From the NCBI GenBank assembly GCA_036365515.1, contig CM070876.1, forward strand, positions 122,530,810-122,594,809: a stretch of DNA of 64,000 nucleotides, in the 5' to 3' direction. How positions within the stretch are numbered: the first letter of the stretch is position 1; each line of letters opens with the position of its first letter. Source of the stretch: Torymus aiolomorphi. Its lineage: Eukaryota > Arthropoda > Insecta > Hymenoptera > Torymidae. The translations under genes and the position numbers were made by a program. The notes beneath the pieces were generated by a model. The model saw only the letters and a list, made by a program, of their open reading frames with translations. It did not search any database and was not told the DNA's origin. This document shows, one piece after another, positions 47,935 through 57,889 of the stretch.

Positions 47935-48226
47935 TGTTAAGTATTGTACATTCTATATTGCGTAATATAGATGAAAAGGTCGCGTATGTATTGTATATGC
48001 GCACTCACACAAGTAAGTGTGCGTGTGCTCCCCTCCAGTTCGCATCACGTGATCGGTGCGCGAGCAGCAACGGCCGATTGCGCAAAGCTCTCTCTCGACC
48101 GTTGGACTCCAAGCGACAAGCACATCGCGCCGCGAGCATAAGGCTCGCTACATCAATGTATTATTTATTTAATCAGTGTTAAATAAACTATTCCTTTTTT
48201 ACAACCACGGCTCAATTTATTTAACA
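47935..48226 (+). repeat. Copia 3' LTR
   Basis: 292 bp, about ten substitutions or small indels from the 5' LTR by eye. Followed by GCAAA, the right target duplication. Confidence 0.9.
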
Positions 48227-48231
48227 GCAAA

Positions 48232-48660
48232 ATCCAGACACTGGTGTTTTGTGTTTTTTACACGTGGCTCGTGTATTTAGGCAGCGGTACTCCTCGCCGA
48301 TGTTAATGCGATGGCTGTTCGGAAGAGTATAAGCACAAGTGTCTCGTGTGCCTATCGCCAGTGCGCCCCGTTGCGTAAGCGCCTCTTCCCCCATTGAGCA
48401 CTGTAGGACTAGGAAGAGAGTCGCGCGACACATCAGGCGACAAAGGAATTTACACTTGTGTAATGAGTGTGAGTGAGAGCACAATACATCACGCGACTTC
48501 ATTGCGCAGGGGACACGGTAACTTTGGTAGACTGAGTGTTGCGGCACGGTCTATAGCGTCGGTCGAAAATGAAACACGCGGCCACAACACACTGGCCTGA
48601 TTCACCTCTCCGCGCTTCAAAATTAACAAAAACACAATGTGTGTAGCTAATTCATAAACA
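48232..48660 (-). repeat. BEL/Pao 5' LTR, second part
   Basis: Contains the uninterrupted target of the long-TIR transposon (GATGTTAATGCG near 48300). Ends ATTCATAAACA, followed by target duplication CTAT at 48661-48664. Confidence 0.85.
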
Positions 48661-48664
48661 CTAT

Positions 48665-48949
48665 TATAGACAAGCTACGTACTTAAAATTTATCGAGGTA
48701 CTCAATTTTTGTATCTTGAAAAAAAGTTGAATGTTTATAAACGTACTGAAAGTATAAACATTATTCAAAGAAAGAAAGATACATAGTTTTTCAGATGACT
48801 TTTTATCGTTATCGTTTTAGAATTGAAATGAATGAGGTGGTTGAAAAAGGAATTTTTACTTTTATGATTTTATTTATTGAATAATCAATTTAATACTGTC
48901 CCTGACACACACTTTTTACACTGTTCTGTAGATTAGGGCTTCATAGTAT
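48665..48949. other. Unique AT-rich DNA between BEL and gypsy
   Basis: Nothing recognisable. GTAT at 48946-48949 is the left target duplication of the gypsy element. Confidence 0.6.
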
Positions 48950-49174
48950 TGTTACACTCACACACGCATACAATAATCAATAATAGCCATCATCAAAAAA
49001 GAATAACATATAACTTTATTTAAGATCACAGACACAATTAGAAATCTTATTGATAACGAACTCTCGAGTCAATTAACGAAACTCAAAACTAACTCGAGTC
49101 GAGAACAACAACAAACTTGTCGCTTAGCAACGCTTCCGTTCTTATGTTCGATGATGGTAGATGAACATATAACA
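48950..49174 (-). repeat. Gypsy 3' LTR
   Basis: 225 bp, paired with 53631-53855. Confidence 0.92.
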
Positions 49175-49176
49175 TT

Positions 49177-49190
49177 ATTCCCCCTTCTTC
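49177..49190 (-). promoter_or_regulatory. Gypsy polypurine tract
   Basis: Minus strand GAAGAAGGGGGAAT, 2 nt from the 3' LTR, the expected primer for plus-strand DNA synthesis. Confidence 0.8.
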
Positions 49191-49304
49191 AGATTGTCGT
49201 CCCGACAATCTTAAGAGAAGACGTCTTCTTCAAGCGGGCTGATCCTTCGCTCACCCGGCCAAAGAGCCCGCCTCTTGAAAAATGTAAATCTCTTCTTCAC
49301 AATC

Positions 49305-50780
49305 TTAAGAGAATGGCGTTGCTCTAGTTATTCGAATTCCTAACAACTGAGTTAGTTCCTTAATTAAATTGGAATCAAAATTACGACCCTGATCTGTGTG
49401 AACTTCAAGAGGAACTCCATATCTACATACGATTTCACGAACAAATACTTCAGCAATAGTCTTTGCTCTCATATTAGAGAGAGGAAAAGCTTCTACCCAT
49501 TTAGTAAAATAATCTGTGACAACTAAGAGGTACCTATTTCCTAAAGAAGAAATCGAGAAAGGTCCTAAAATATCCATTTGGATTCTTTCAAAAGGTAATC
49601 CTACATTATAGATTCTCATCTGATTGTGGCCTTTATCTGATGGACCTTTCTTTGCAATACAAATTGAACAAGATCTACACCAATTTTCAACATCTTTTTT
49701 ACAAGAAGCCCAATAAAATCTTTTGCGAATTTTCTGTAATATTTTATTAACACCAAAATGACCACCGGAGGGAGAATCATGGGCTACTTCTAAAACAGTG
49801 TTGATATAATTTCTAGGGACAACTAATTGGAGAACTTTTGTTTTGAAATTAGAAGAAATCCATTCCCTGTATAAGAAAACATCGAGAACAACTAATGAGT
49901 CATATTGAGATAAATATACTTTCATATATTCATCTCCAGAAGAAATATCCTGCAACGACAATTTAATACCCTCATTTTTACTTTTTAAAATAGCTCGAAT
50001 GTTATCATCCTGATGTTGACAATTTCGCCAATCCGATTGAGATATTTCTTCAAAAATAATAATACGTCCTACTAAATTACCAATTTCATATTTTGATTCG
50101 ACATTAAAGCAATATTTACAAGAGGAATCATTACAAGGTCGTCTAGAGAGACCACCTGCGTTGCCATGAGAAGTACCTTTTCGATGTAGAATCTTAAAAT
50201 CATACTGATCTAATTTTCCTATCCATCTAGGTAATTGACCATCTAAGTTTTTGAAAGAAAGAAGCCATGTCAATGCAGAATGATCAGTTCGAATGGAGAA
50301 AGATCTTCCACACAAATAATAGTGAACATTTTGGACTGAATCTACTACTGCTAATAATTCACGGCGAGTAACACAGTAATTTCTCTCAGCTTTAGTCAGA
50401 ACACGGTTGTAATAACCAATGACTTTTTCTATTCCCTCTTGAACCTGTGACAAAACCGCACCTATTCTATGATCAGAAGGATCTGTATCTAAAATGAAAG
50501 GTAAATCTGTACGGGGGAAAGCTAGAATGGGTGAAGTTGATAGAACCTGTTTCAACTTTAAAAATGATTTCTGACACTCATCTGTCCAAATCAATTTAGT
50601 TTTCTTTTCAGTTAATTGATAAAGTGGTTTGACAATAGAAGGAAATCCTTTAATGAAACGTCTATAGTAAGAACATAGACCTGTAAAACTTTTTACCTGT
50701 TTCTTACATGAAGGAATTGGCCAATTAACTATAGCTTCTATTTTTTTAGGATCCGTCTTTTTTTCCTTTCTCTGAGACAA
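49305..50780 (-). pseudogene. pol: Gypsy Pol: RT thumb, RNase H, truncated integrase
   Basis: The frame begins in the RT connection (KKIEAIVNWPIPSCKKQVKSF, then GLCSYYRRFIKGF) and continues through RNase H (FILDTDPSDHRIGAVLSQ, VTRRELLAVV, RTDHSALTWL). The H2C2 zinc finger (HFGVNKILQKIRKRFYW, then CRSCSICIAKKG) and integrase core with MDILGPF and VHTDQGRNFDS follow. It stops at ITRATPFS, before the catalytic Glu and the C-terminal domain; only 130 bp remain to the LTR. The integrase therefore lacks its third catalytic residue. Upstream RT is in another frame. Confidence 0.9.
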
Positions 50781-51374
50781 TGTGTCCTAGGTACTCAACC
50801 TCGAGTTGAAAGAAAATGCATTTTTTTTATTTAGTTTTAAATTGGCATTTCGGATTCTTACAAAAATCGTACGCAAGTTATCCAGCATCCCGTCGAACGA
50901 TTTAGCCATAACCATAACATCATCTAGATATATTAAACAAATATCATTTAAAAGATCTCGGAGTATTTTCTCCATCAATCGTTCGAAAGTGGCTGGAGCA
51001 TTGCATAATCCAAAAGCCATAACGACGAACTGCCACAAACCATTACCAATTGAAAAAGCTGTTTTTTCTCTATCTTCTGGGTGAATCTTAACCTGCCAAT
51101 ATCCGCTTTTAAGATCTAAAGTCGAAAACCAAAAGTTATCAGCTAATTTATCTAGAGTTTGGTCAATTCTAGGTAATGGATATGAATCTTTAATCGTCTT
51201 GTCATTTAATTTTCAGAAATCCACGCAAAATCTCCAGGTGCCATCCTTTTTCCGTTTCAATACTATTGGAGAACACCAAGAACTAGAAGATTCTTCAATA
51301 ACCCCCTGTTTTTGCATGTCATTAATCATCTGATTAATTTCTGCTTGTAAATGAAAAGGAAGAGGACGAACCGG
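50781..51374 (-). pseudogene. Gypsy reverse transcriptase (fingers and palm)
   Basis: The minus strand reads INQMINDMQKQGVIEESSS, then SPIVLKRKKDGTWRFCVDF, then a TGA at about 51213-51215, then DSYPLPRIDQTLDKL, TLDLKSGYWQVKI, KTAFSIGNGLWQFVVMAFGL, NAPATFERLM and the catalytic IYLDDVMV. There is one internal stop, a TAA at 51375-51377 separating it from the protease frame, and a frame change near 50785. Confidence 0.85.
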
Positions 51375-52079
51375 TTACTTGATAGGATGAGGATCACTAA
51401 GTTTAATTCTGTGTTCAACTAGATTACATTTTCCTGAAACATCATCATCTTCAAAAATATCGTGGAAATTAATTAGAAGCTGGGAAAATTTTTCTTTCTG
51501 TGACGAATCTAAATTTTGAGAATTATTTTCGAAGATATCTTTCAATAAATCTGGTAATTCCTCAGTCCACTCCATAATTCTACAACATCTCTGTTCGTCA
51601 GTATTACTGTCAATTGTGTTTGGGGTATTTTGGAAAATTTTATTTATTGATTCTGTAATTCCAGTTTTACTCAAAAAATCACACCCAAGTATACAATCGT
51701 CAGTAATATCTGCAACAAAAACGATCATCTGAACTGAATGTTGGCCTAAATCAATTTGGACAACTGTTTTAAACTTAATAGGAACATCTTCACCAGTAGG
51801 ATATTTCAAGTTTGATTTATCAATGGGAATCCGATGACAGCGTGGCTCAACAAATTTAGAATTTAAAATGGTCACATCTGAACCAGAATCTACTTTCAAA
51901 ATACATGATTTCTTATCCACACTGCCATCAAATTCGAAAGCCTTTAAATTTCGAAGAACCCTACAAACACGAGTGTTCGAACCATCATGTTCAACAGCAT
52001 CGGGATTAGGAATCTGTTTATTGAATGTCAAACTCGCTCCTGAAAGTTTGACCTGACCTAGTTTCCCTGTTCTGGACAT
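51375..52079 (-). pseudogene. Gypsy aspartic protease and pre-RT region
   Basis: The active site ILKVDSGSDVTILNS, the flap region and DCILGCDFLSKTGI identify a retropepsin-type protease that would mature Gag-Pol. It overlaps the end of the gag frame by 22 bp in a different frame, a normal gypsy arrangement. It continues with HRIKLSDPHPIK up to a stop at 51375. Confidence 0.85.
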
Positions 52080-53267
52080 TGAGAGCGTGGGTGTCCTTTC
52101 TTATGACAGCCCCAACACTCAAGATTTTTCAACCATTCTTGATGATAGAATGGCTGATTTTGTTTCTGAACATCTTTACCCCTAATCTGAGCCTTTCGCG
52201 AAAAACTGTGTGTGTTTTGAGAACCTTTGATATTCTGTTGTGAAATTGAGTTTTTATTCTGTTCCTTGATAACTTTTACTTCTAAAGCTCGCGCAAAAGC
52301 AACCTTAAACGAGGTTGTGCGTTCTAATTGAAGAGTTTCCCTAACTCCTATGTGTAAATACCGATAATAAATTGAGAACAAGCTATCTTATCTTGTACCT
52401 TTAATGAACATTCAGGATATGATAATGTTGCTAACTTTTCTACATCAGCTGCTAATGTAGGAAGATCCTCCCCTGGTTTTTGTCGCCTATTTTGGAATAA
52501 AGAGTAGCTATTTGATCCTAAACGTTCACCGAAACGTGCTTCTAATTTTGCTAACAAGGTCTTCAAATCCAAAGTCTCAGTATCCTTGAAGCTAGTCAAA
52601 ACGCTTTTTGCCTTATTATGCAAAGAAGCAGCTAAAGCTATCATCTTTTCTCATCATTCCAATTGTTAGATCTTGCAATTAAATTGAATTGATTCAAATA
52701 CTCGGAGAGAGGAGTGGTACCATCATAGATATCAGGTTTTAGATTATAACCTAACCCTAAATCGACTGGTGTGACTGAATTTTCAATAAGTGATTCTGTG
52801 TTTCTACATGAACTATCATCTAACCTAATTGGTTGTGTATTTCTGTTACTCGTGTAAACCATATTTGTTGTTTGTGTGCTAGAATGTTGGGTTTTACTCA
52901 TCTGGTTTAATTTTTGACGAAACTGAGCAAGTTGTTCTTGGAGAGAGAGTCGCTCTGCTCGCAGTTCATCGATGGTACGTTGACGCTCGATTATTTCAGT
53001 ATCACGTACCCGTAACTCCGTCGCGAGGTGTTTCTCCTGAATGCTGTGATGTTGTAGTCTCGCTTCAAGCTGTTCACGTCGATGATGTTCAGCCTCAAAA
53101 TCAGCTTCCAACTTTTCGAGTCCTTGATGGTAAACATCAATTTGAGTTCTAGCCTCATTAAGTTCCAAGATTGTTTCACGAAGAAGAGTAGGTTGAAGTA
53201 CACCGATCGTTGGTGAGACATCAGCCACCGTCGATAAATCATCGGTCATCACGTCAGCATGAGTCAT
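52058..53267 (-). pseudogene. gag: Gypsy Gag with coiled coil and CCHC knuckle, frameshifted
   Basis: From 53267 the protein has a strong coiled-coil region (ELNEARTQIDVYHQGLEKLE through IDELRAERLSLQEQLAQFRQ, about residues 30-120), then the capsid start KPDIYDGTTPLSEYLNQF. Two frame changes (about 52642 and 52370) lead through capsid helices (LLAKLEARFGERLGS, ADVEKLATLSYP) to CWGCHKKGHPRSQC, a C-x2-C-x4-H-x4-C zinc knuckle close to the C-terminus. It would package element RNA in the cytoplasm. Confidence 0.85.
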
Positions 53268-53362
53268 CGAGCGTGCACCAGTTGTCGAGTCACCAGGCGA
53301 ACTTAAATCGACGAGAATCGGATCAGAAATTATAGGGTTACGTGTACCTGTTCGATGTTGAC

Positions 53363-53626
53363 TTAAATTTTCAGTAGTAATAATCGTATCTGTGTCGGTG
53401 GTATTGACCGCAGAATCTCGGTAGTAACAGCGGCGTCGGCGGCGGCAGCAGCCTCGGCGGTAGCAGCAGCTTCGGTGGTAGCAGCAGTTTCGGCGGCAGC
53501 AGCAGCCTCGGCGGCAGCAGCGGCTCTGGTCCTCGTTTGTAAGGGTACATGTGGCGGTATACGCGTTGTTCTTGTTGATTTCTCAAATTCGTCCATTGTG
53601 TCTTCAAAATCTTCGGACGAGCTCAC
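53363..53626 (-). pseudogene. Gypsy Gag N-terminal Ala-rich segment
   Basis: The minus strand has a run of Ala/Glu/Thr codons built on GCT/GCC-type trinucleotide repeats (53395-53530), preceded by an acidic start SSSEDFEDTMDEFEKS. No ATG is present at its upstream end, and it is out of frame with the Gag start at 53267. It may be the original N-terminus, expanded and shifted by repeat instability, or leader. Confidence 0.5.
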
Positions 53627-53630
53627 AAAA

Positions 53631-53855
53631 TGTTACACTCACACACGCATACAATAATCAATAATAACCATCACTAAAAAAGAATAACATATAACTTTAT
53701 TTAAGATCACAGACACAATTAGAAATCTTATTGATAACGAACTCTCGAGTCAATTAACGAAACTGAAAACTTACTCGAGTCGAGAACAACAACAAACTTG
53801 TCGCTTAGCAACGCTTCCGTTCTTATGTGCGATGATGATAGATGAACATATAACA
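53631..53855 (-). repeat. Gypsy 5' LTR
   Basis: 225 bp; from 53660 onward it is also contained in the 5,843-bp tandem duplication and recurs at 59503-59698. Confidence 0.92.
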
Positions 53856-54188
53856 GTATGACATGTATAACTCGGAAAACGTGACCTGCTACGCAGCTGA
53901 AAATCTGAGTTCGTCATGCCTACATGCGTCTTAAATAATCGACATTCACCTTAAATAATCGGTAATTCCAGATTCTTCATTTGTCAACAGAGCATGGCGG
54001 GAAATAGAAAAAAAATGAGAGTATATTTGTAACTTGAAAATGTTTGTTTACCAAAATAATTTTATTGAATATTGACATTTGAAAATTAACATTTTTAATC
54101 AACGTTTTTAGATAATCTAGTACAATATAATTTGGATAATGAGACTCGGGTGGTGATACTATCAACTTATTTATTCACTAAAATAAAT

Positions 54189-54242
54189 AACGACGTTTCG
54201 GCCCGTACAGAACGACGTACGTTACAAGGCCCTCATCAGGTT
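54189..54242 (-). ncRNA. Hammerhead ribozyme motif (type I, minimal helix III)
   Basis: On the minus strand CTGATGAG (54239-54232) and GAAACGTC (54199-54192) contain all conserved core bases of a hammerhead. Helix II is GC-rich and imperfect (GGGCC against GGGCC, plus an inner GTAC/GTAC). Helix III would be only AC/GU, as in Penelope-type hammerheads. Helix I is AAC/GUU flanking the core. Cleavage is predicted after GTC, at about 54192. Confidence 0.75.
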
Positions 54243-54515
54243 CCAATTCCTAAAAGTTAAGATACATGTAAATTCAAAAAATGTTAAACATAAATCACGT
54301 ATTATTACAAACATACAGTTATTTCTACAAAAACAACTTTCGGCAACACGCTAGATGGTAGAGCGGTGAATACAAGTTTCACTGTCGCGTTATATTCTTA
54401 CATATGTTTGGTTACATATGAGTGTGTATGTGAATAAACACAATACTTGTATCTGTCTCGCCTTACGTATAAAATTAACGAACTACTATGCTTTCTAAAC
54501 TTAATAGTCAAAATA

Positions 54516-54851
54516 CTAAACATTATTATTAAGGAAATTTTTATAACAAAATTTTAAATTGTTTGTGTCTAACATTCTATTAATATTATTCGCATTAACA
54601 TGAATATGTAGCATTTCAGAGAACAATCGCTTGAATTTATTATTTTCGTTGTCTAGTATTCTTATCTTATCAAAGTTAAATGAGTGTATTGTTTCATTAA
54701 TATGTTCTACTAAAGCTGATTTCTCTCTAAAATGTTTACAGTCGCTTTCATGTTCCTTTACTCTAGTTTTGAGATGCCTGGAAGATTGGCCTATGTAACA
54801 AGCTTTGCAGTCATTACAGTTTATTTTATAAACAATGTTACATTTGTCTAT
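54516..54851 (-). pseudogene. Penelope GIY-YIG endonuclease domain
   Basis: A 111-codon minus-strand frame without ATG reads CNIVYKINCNDCKACYIGQ, then SSRHLKTRVKEHESDCKHF. The VYKI and YIGQ pair, the C-x2-C between them, and the downstream Arg and Glu-His are the GIY-YIG pattern of Penelope-like elements, where the domain nicks target DNA. It is separated from the RT frame by a stop near 54852 and frame changes between 54855 and 55030. Confidence 0.85.
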
Positions 54852-55030
54852 TTAACACATTCGATCTTTTCCCAATTGAATAAATCTCGAGAATTTGTCA
54901 ATGCATTTGAAAATTACATTAATATTATTCTTGTGAAAAATTCTCTTAATAATAGAGCAAATTTTTGAAAATAAGGTAAAACTATCAATTTTTTATTACT
55001 GAAAATCACTTGATTTGAAGCTGCGTAATT

Positions 55031-56023
55031 TTATATTTTTTGTAATCTTTTTTTTATATATTTATTAATAAAATTATGTCGGTAATTATTAGTTAGTAAG
55101 AATTTTTTTGATATTTCAAGATTTTCACTGTGAAATTTACCGTCGGACAATTTGATACTGTAATCTACTAATGTGTAGACTATTGCGATTTTTTGAGATA
55201 AAGGGTGCTGTGAATTAAAATTTAAGTAATGACCAGAATGAGTAGGTTTCCTATACCAGTTAGTAATTATTGAATTATTATCTGGAATTATGAGCTTCAA
55301 ATCAGGAAAACTAATTTCATTATTAGTTGTGGTTTCCACTGTAAATTGTAGGTTACTGTCAAAGTTATTAAACACTTCCAAAGTTTCATCGATTAAACAA
55401 ATGGGAATACATATTAGAATGTCATCTACATAGCGTAAGTATAAAGGTACATCAAAACTTAGTTTATTAAGACAATGTTCCTCCAAGCGTCTCATAGCCA
55501 AGTCACACAAGACAGGACTTACAGGACTTCCCATTGCAGATCCGAATGTTTGTTTATAGAATTTGTCATTAAATTGGAAAAAAGTAGAGTCAAGGACTAT
55601 GTTAATACCTTCACAAAACTCTTTACAAGAAAGATTTATTTTATTGCGTAAATATTTCCAATTATCTTCTATTGATTTTATAATAATTTCCTTGCTTGTA
55701 TTAGTAAATAAACTAACCACATCTAAACTAATTAGTATGTATCCTGGAGGTATAACAAATTTATCTATTCTTTCTTTGAGATGAAAACTATTTTTTACAT
55801 ATTAGTTAGTTTTTGGAATGTTATCATTTAAAAATTTTGTCAAGAATTTAGATAAATTATATGTCGGAGAATTAACGGCGGAAACAATAATACGTATAGG
55901 ATGTCCAGTCTTGTGTACTTCAACTAAACCGTAACATTTTGCAAGATTTGTTTTATTAATTTCCGTTGGTTTTACATCAAATTCATAATCTTGAAAAATG
56001 TCTAAATTGTACCAACGCTTCAC
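55031..56023 (-). pseudogene. Penelope reverse transcriptase core
   Basis: The frame reads INKTNLAKCYGLVEVHKTGH, IRIIVSAVNSPTYNLSKFL, then a TAA at 55802, then PPGYILISLDVVSLFTN, FKYKQ-like FNDKFYKQTFGSAMGSPVSP, LYLRYVDDILICI and SFPDLKLI with NWYRKPTHSGHYLNF, the order of Penelope RT motifs. The YVDD catalytic Asp pair is intact. The only lesion in the core is the TAA; the inverted copy at 56812 has AAG there. Confidence 0.9.
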
Positions 56024-56043
56024 AAATGCTGTTGTAGTTCTAA

Positions 56044-56711
56044 TTAATTTATTGAGTTCTTTGACAATTCTTTGTAATATTTATCATTCTGTAGTTGTTT
56101 TTCAACACTGTCAATATATGTATTTCTATCTAGAACGACTGTGGCGTTTCCCTTATCTACTTTTGTCACTAGTAAATTTTTGTTTTTATTAAGAAAATAA
56201 TTCGTATTTTCAATGTCATTTATCATCTTGCTGGCGAAGAAACTTTGTTTTTTGGTAGATTTTAAAAAACTCTCAAAGAATTTTAAAATATTATTTCTTA
56301 ATTTATCAATGTTAAATTCTAAAAAATATAATCCACATTCTAATGATTTAAAAAATTCAAATTTAGATCGGGTGTCAATATTACTAGTGAAATTAAAAGT
56401 TACGCCCAATTTATAACATTAAATACTGATTCTGGAATAGCTGCACTAGTAAGATTATATAACCACTTAGAATTTACATCGGTGTTACTTATATTAGCTA
56501 GAGTCGATGTTTTTCTATGAGTACGTTGATCTATCACTCTGTCTACAATTTCTGTATTTCTAGTTCTATCATCTTCCAGATTATATTTATATTTCGAATA
56601 AAATAAGCTTTTTAATTTTTCATTTAATTTAGATTCAAATTTACGTAAATCTACTGTTGTTTTGGAAACAGCGAACTCTTCAAAATGAGCAATTATTTCA
56701 CAGTCGATCAA
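56044..56711 (-). pseudogene. Penelope N-terminal region
   Basis: Two overlapping minus-strand frames (56711-56400 and 56409-56044) cover the region upstream of the RT core. The second contains NLLVTKVDKGNATVVLDRNT, the conserved N-terminal RT motif of Penelope-like elements. One frame change lies near 56405 and another near 56035, before the RT core. Confidence 0.75.
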
Positions 56712-56811
56712 TTTATCAATTAGTAAATTTTTTGTTATAGATATTAAGTTAATTAAAAAAGTTTTGTGTGTGCGTTAGCGTCAGCTATTTCATTGTTAAG
56801 ACTGGTTCTCA

Positions 56812-57455
56812 TAAAACTACGGAAATTAATAAAACAAATCTTGCAAAATGTTACGGTTTAGTTAAAGTACACAAGACTGGACATCCTATACGTATTATTG
56901 TTTCCGCCGTTAATTCTCCGACATATAATTTATCTAAATTCTTGACAAAATTTTTAAATGATAACATTCCAAAAACTAAGTCATATGTAAAAAATAGTTT
57001 TCGTCTCAAAGAAAGGATAGATTCATTTGTTATACCTCCAGGATACACACTAATTAGTTTAGATGAGGTTAGTTTATTTACTAATACAAGCAAGGAAATT
57101 ATCATAAAATCAATAGAAGATAATTGGAAATATTTACGCAATAAAATAAATCTTTCTTGTAAAGAGTTTTGTGAAGGCTAACATAGTCCTTGACTCTACC
57201 TTTTCCCAAATTAATGACAAATTCTATAAACAAATATTCGGATCTGCAATGGGAAGTCCTGTAAGTCCTGTCTTGTGTGACTTGGCTATGAGACGCTTGG
57301 AGGAACATTGTCTTAATAAACTAAGTTTTGATGTACCTTTATACTTACGCTATTTAGATGACATTCTAATATGTATTCCCATTTGTTTAATCGATGAAAC
57401 TTTGAAAGTGTTTAATAACTTTGACAGTAACCTACAATTTACAGTGGAAACCTAA
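56812..57455 (+). pseudogene. Inverted fragment of Penelope RT
   Basis: This is the plus-strand copy of the segment at about 55340-55970, including SPTYNLSKFL, SLFTNTSKE, FGSAMGSPVSP and LRYLDDILI (Asp pair kept; YLDD instead of YVDD). A frame change occurs near 57178. It breaks off at TVET, where the minus-strand copy continues with TTNNE. Confidence 0.85.
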
Positions 57456-57593
57456 TAATAATTGAAGTAATTCTACGGACAAACGATAGTTCCGTTCGTT
57501 TATCTGGACAAAGTCACCTTCCAACTTTATTGGAGAATTTCCGATCATAAGTAAATTTCCCCGCTTGTAAACACCATAACTACTATCGAGATA

Positions 57594-57821
57594 TCACCTA
57601 GAATTTCCGTTACATTTCGTTACATATTTCTTGACTAGTTTTGCAAATTTACGATTATTGGAGCTAGCTATTTTATTATGGTCAGGGCTCATATTACATA
57701 GTTTGATTTCAGAAGTTTCCATATCCAGAGATTCAGCATTTTTTGTCAAACCTAATAAAGACTGTGATTTTTGTACTACTACATTCTGAAATTTGCGAAT
57801 AACATCCGGTGTGTTCGGCAT
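57594..57821 (-). other. Small open frame of unknown origin (75 codons)
   Basis: A minus-strand frame from an ATG at 57821 to 57594, beginning MPNTPDVIRKFQNVVVQ. It resembles no family I know. It lies between the inverted RT fragment and the satellite array and recurs in the second duplicate copy (63437-63664). Its coding status is unsupported. Confidence 0.2.
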
Positions 57822-57889
57822 GTTTATGTTTCAAAAGTTTAACATCAACTGAATAAATATACCACCAAGATCCATTTATACTTTTATCC

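Larger units (their letters stand above)
48950..53855 (-). mobile_element. Ty3/gypsy LTR retrotransposon, 4.9 kb, non-functional
   Basis: The 225-bp LTRs (48950-49174 and 53631-53855) both run TGTTACACTC to CATATAACA, with few differences. GTAT is duplicated at 48946-48949 and 53856-53859. On the minus strand the order is gag, protease, RT, RNase H, integrase, as in Ty3/gypsy. Several frameshifts, at least two stops and loss of the integrase C-terminus disable it. Confidence 0.92.
54189..57455 (-). mobile_element. Penelope-like retroelement, decayed, with inverted RT fragment
   Basis: The minus strand carries an N-terminal RT region, the RT core with a YVDD catalytic motif, and a GIY-YIG endonuclease, the signature pairing of Penelope-like elements. 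A hammerhead-ribozyme motif lies past the endonuclease. A partial RT copy in opposite orientation (56812-57455) adjoins the 5' side, a common outcome of Penelope-like insertion. Frameshifts and one stop disable it. Outer boundaries are not defined. Confidence 0.85.

Noticed and set aside
54732..54968. Plus-strand 78-codon frame (and copy at 60575)
   Set aside because: The opposite strand encodes the GIY-YIG domain with clear motifs.
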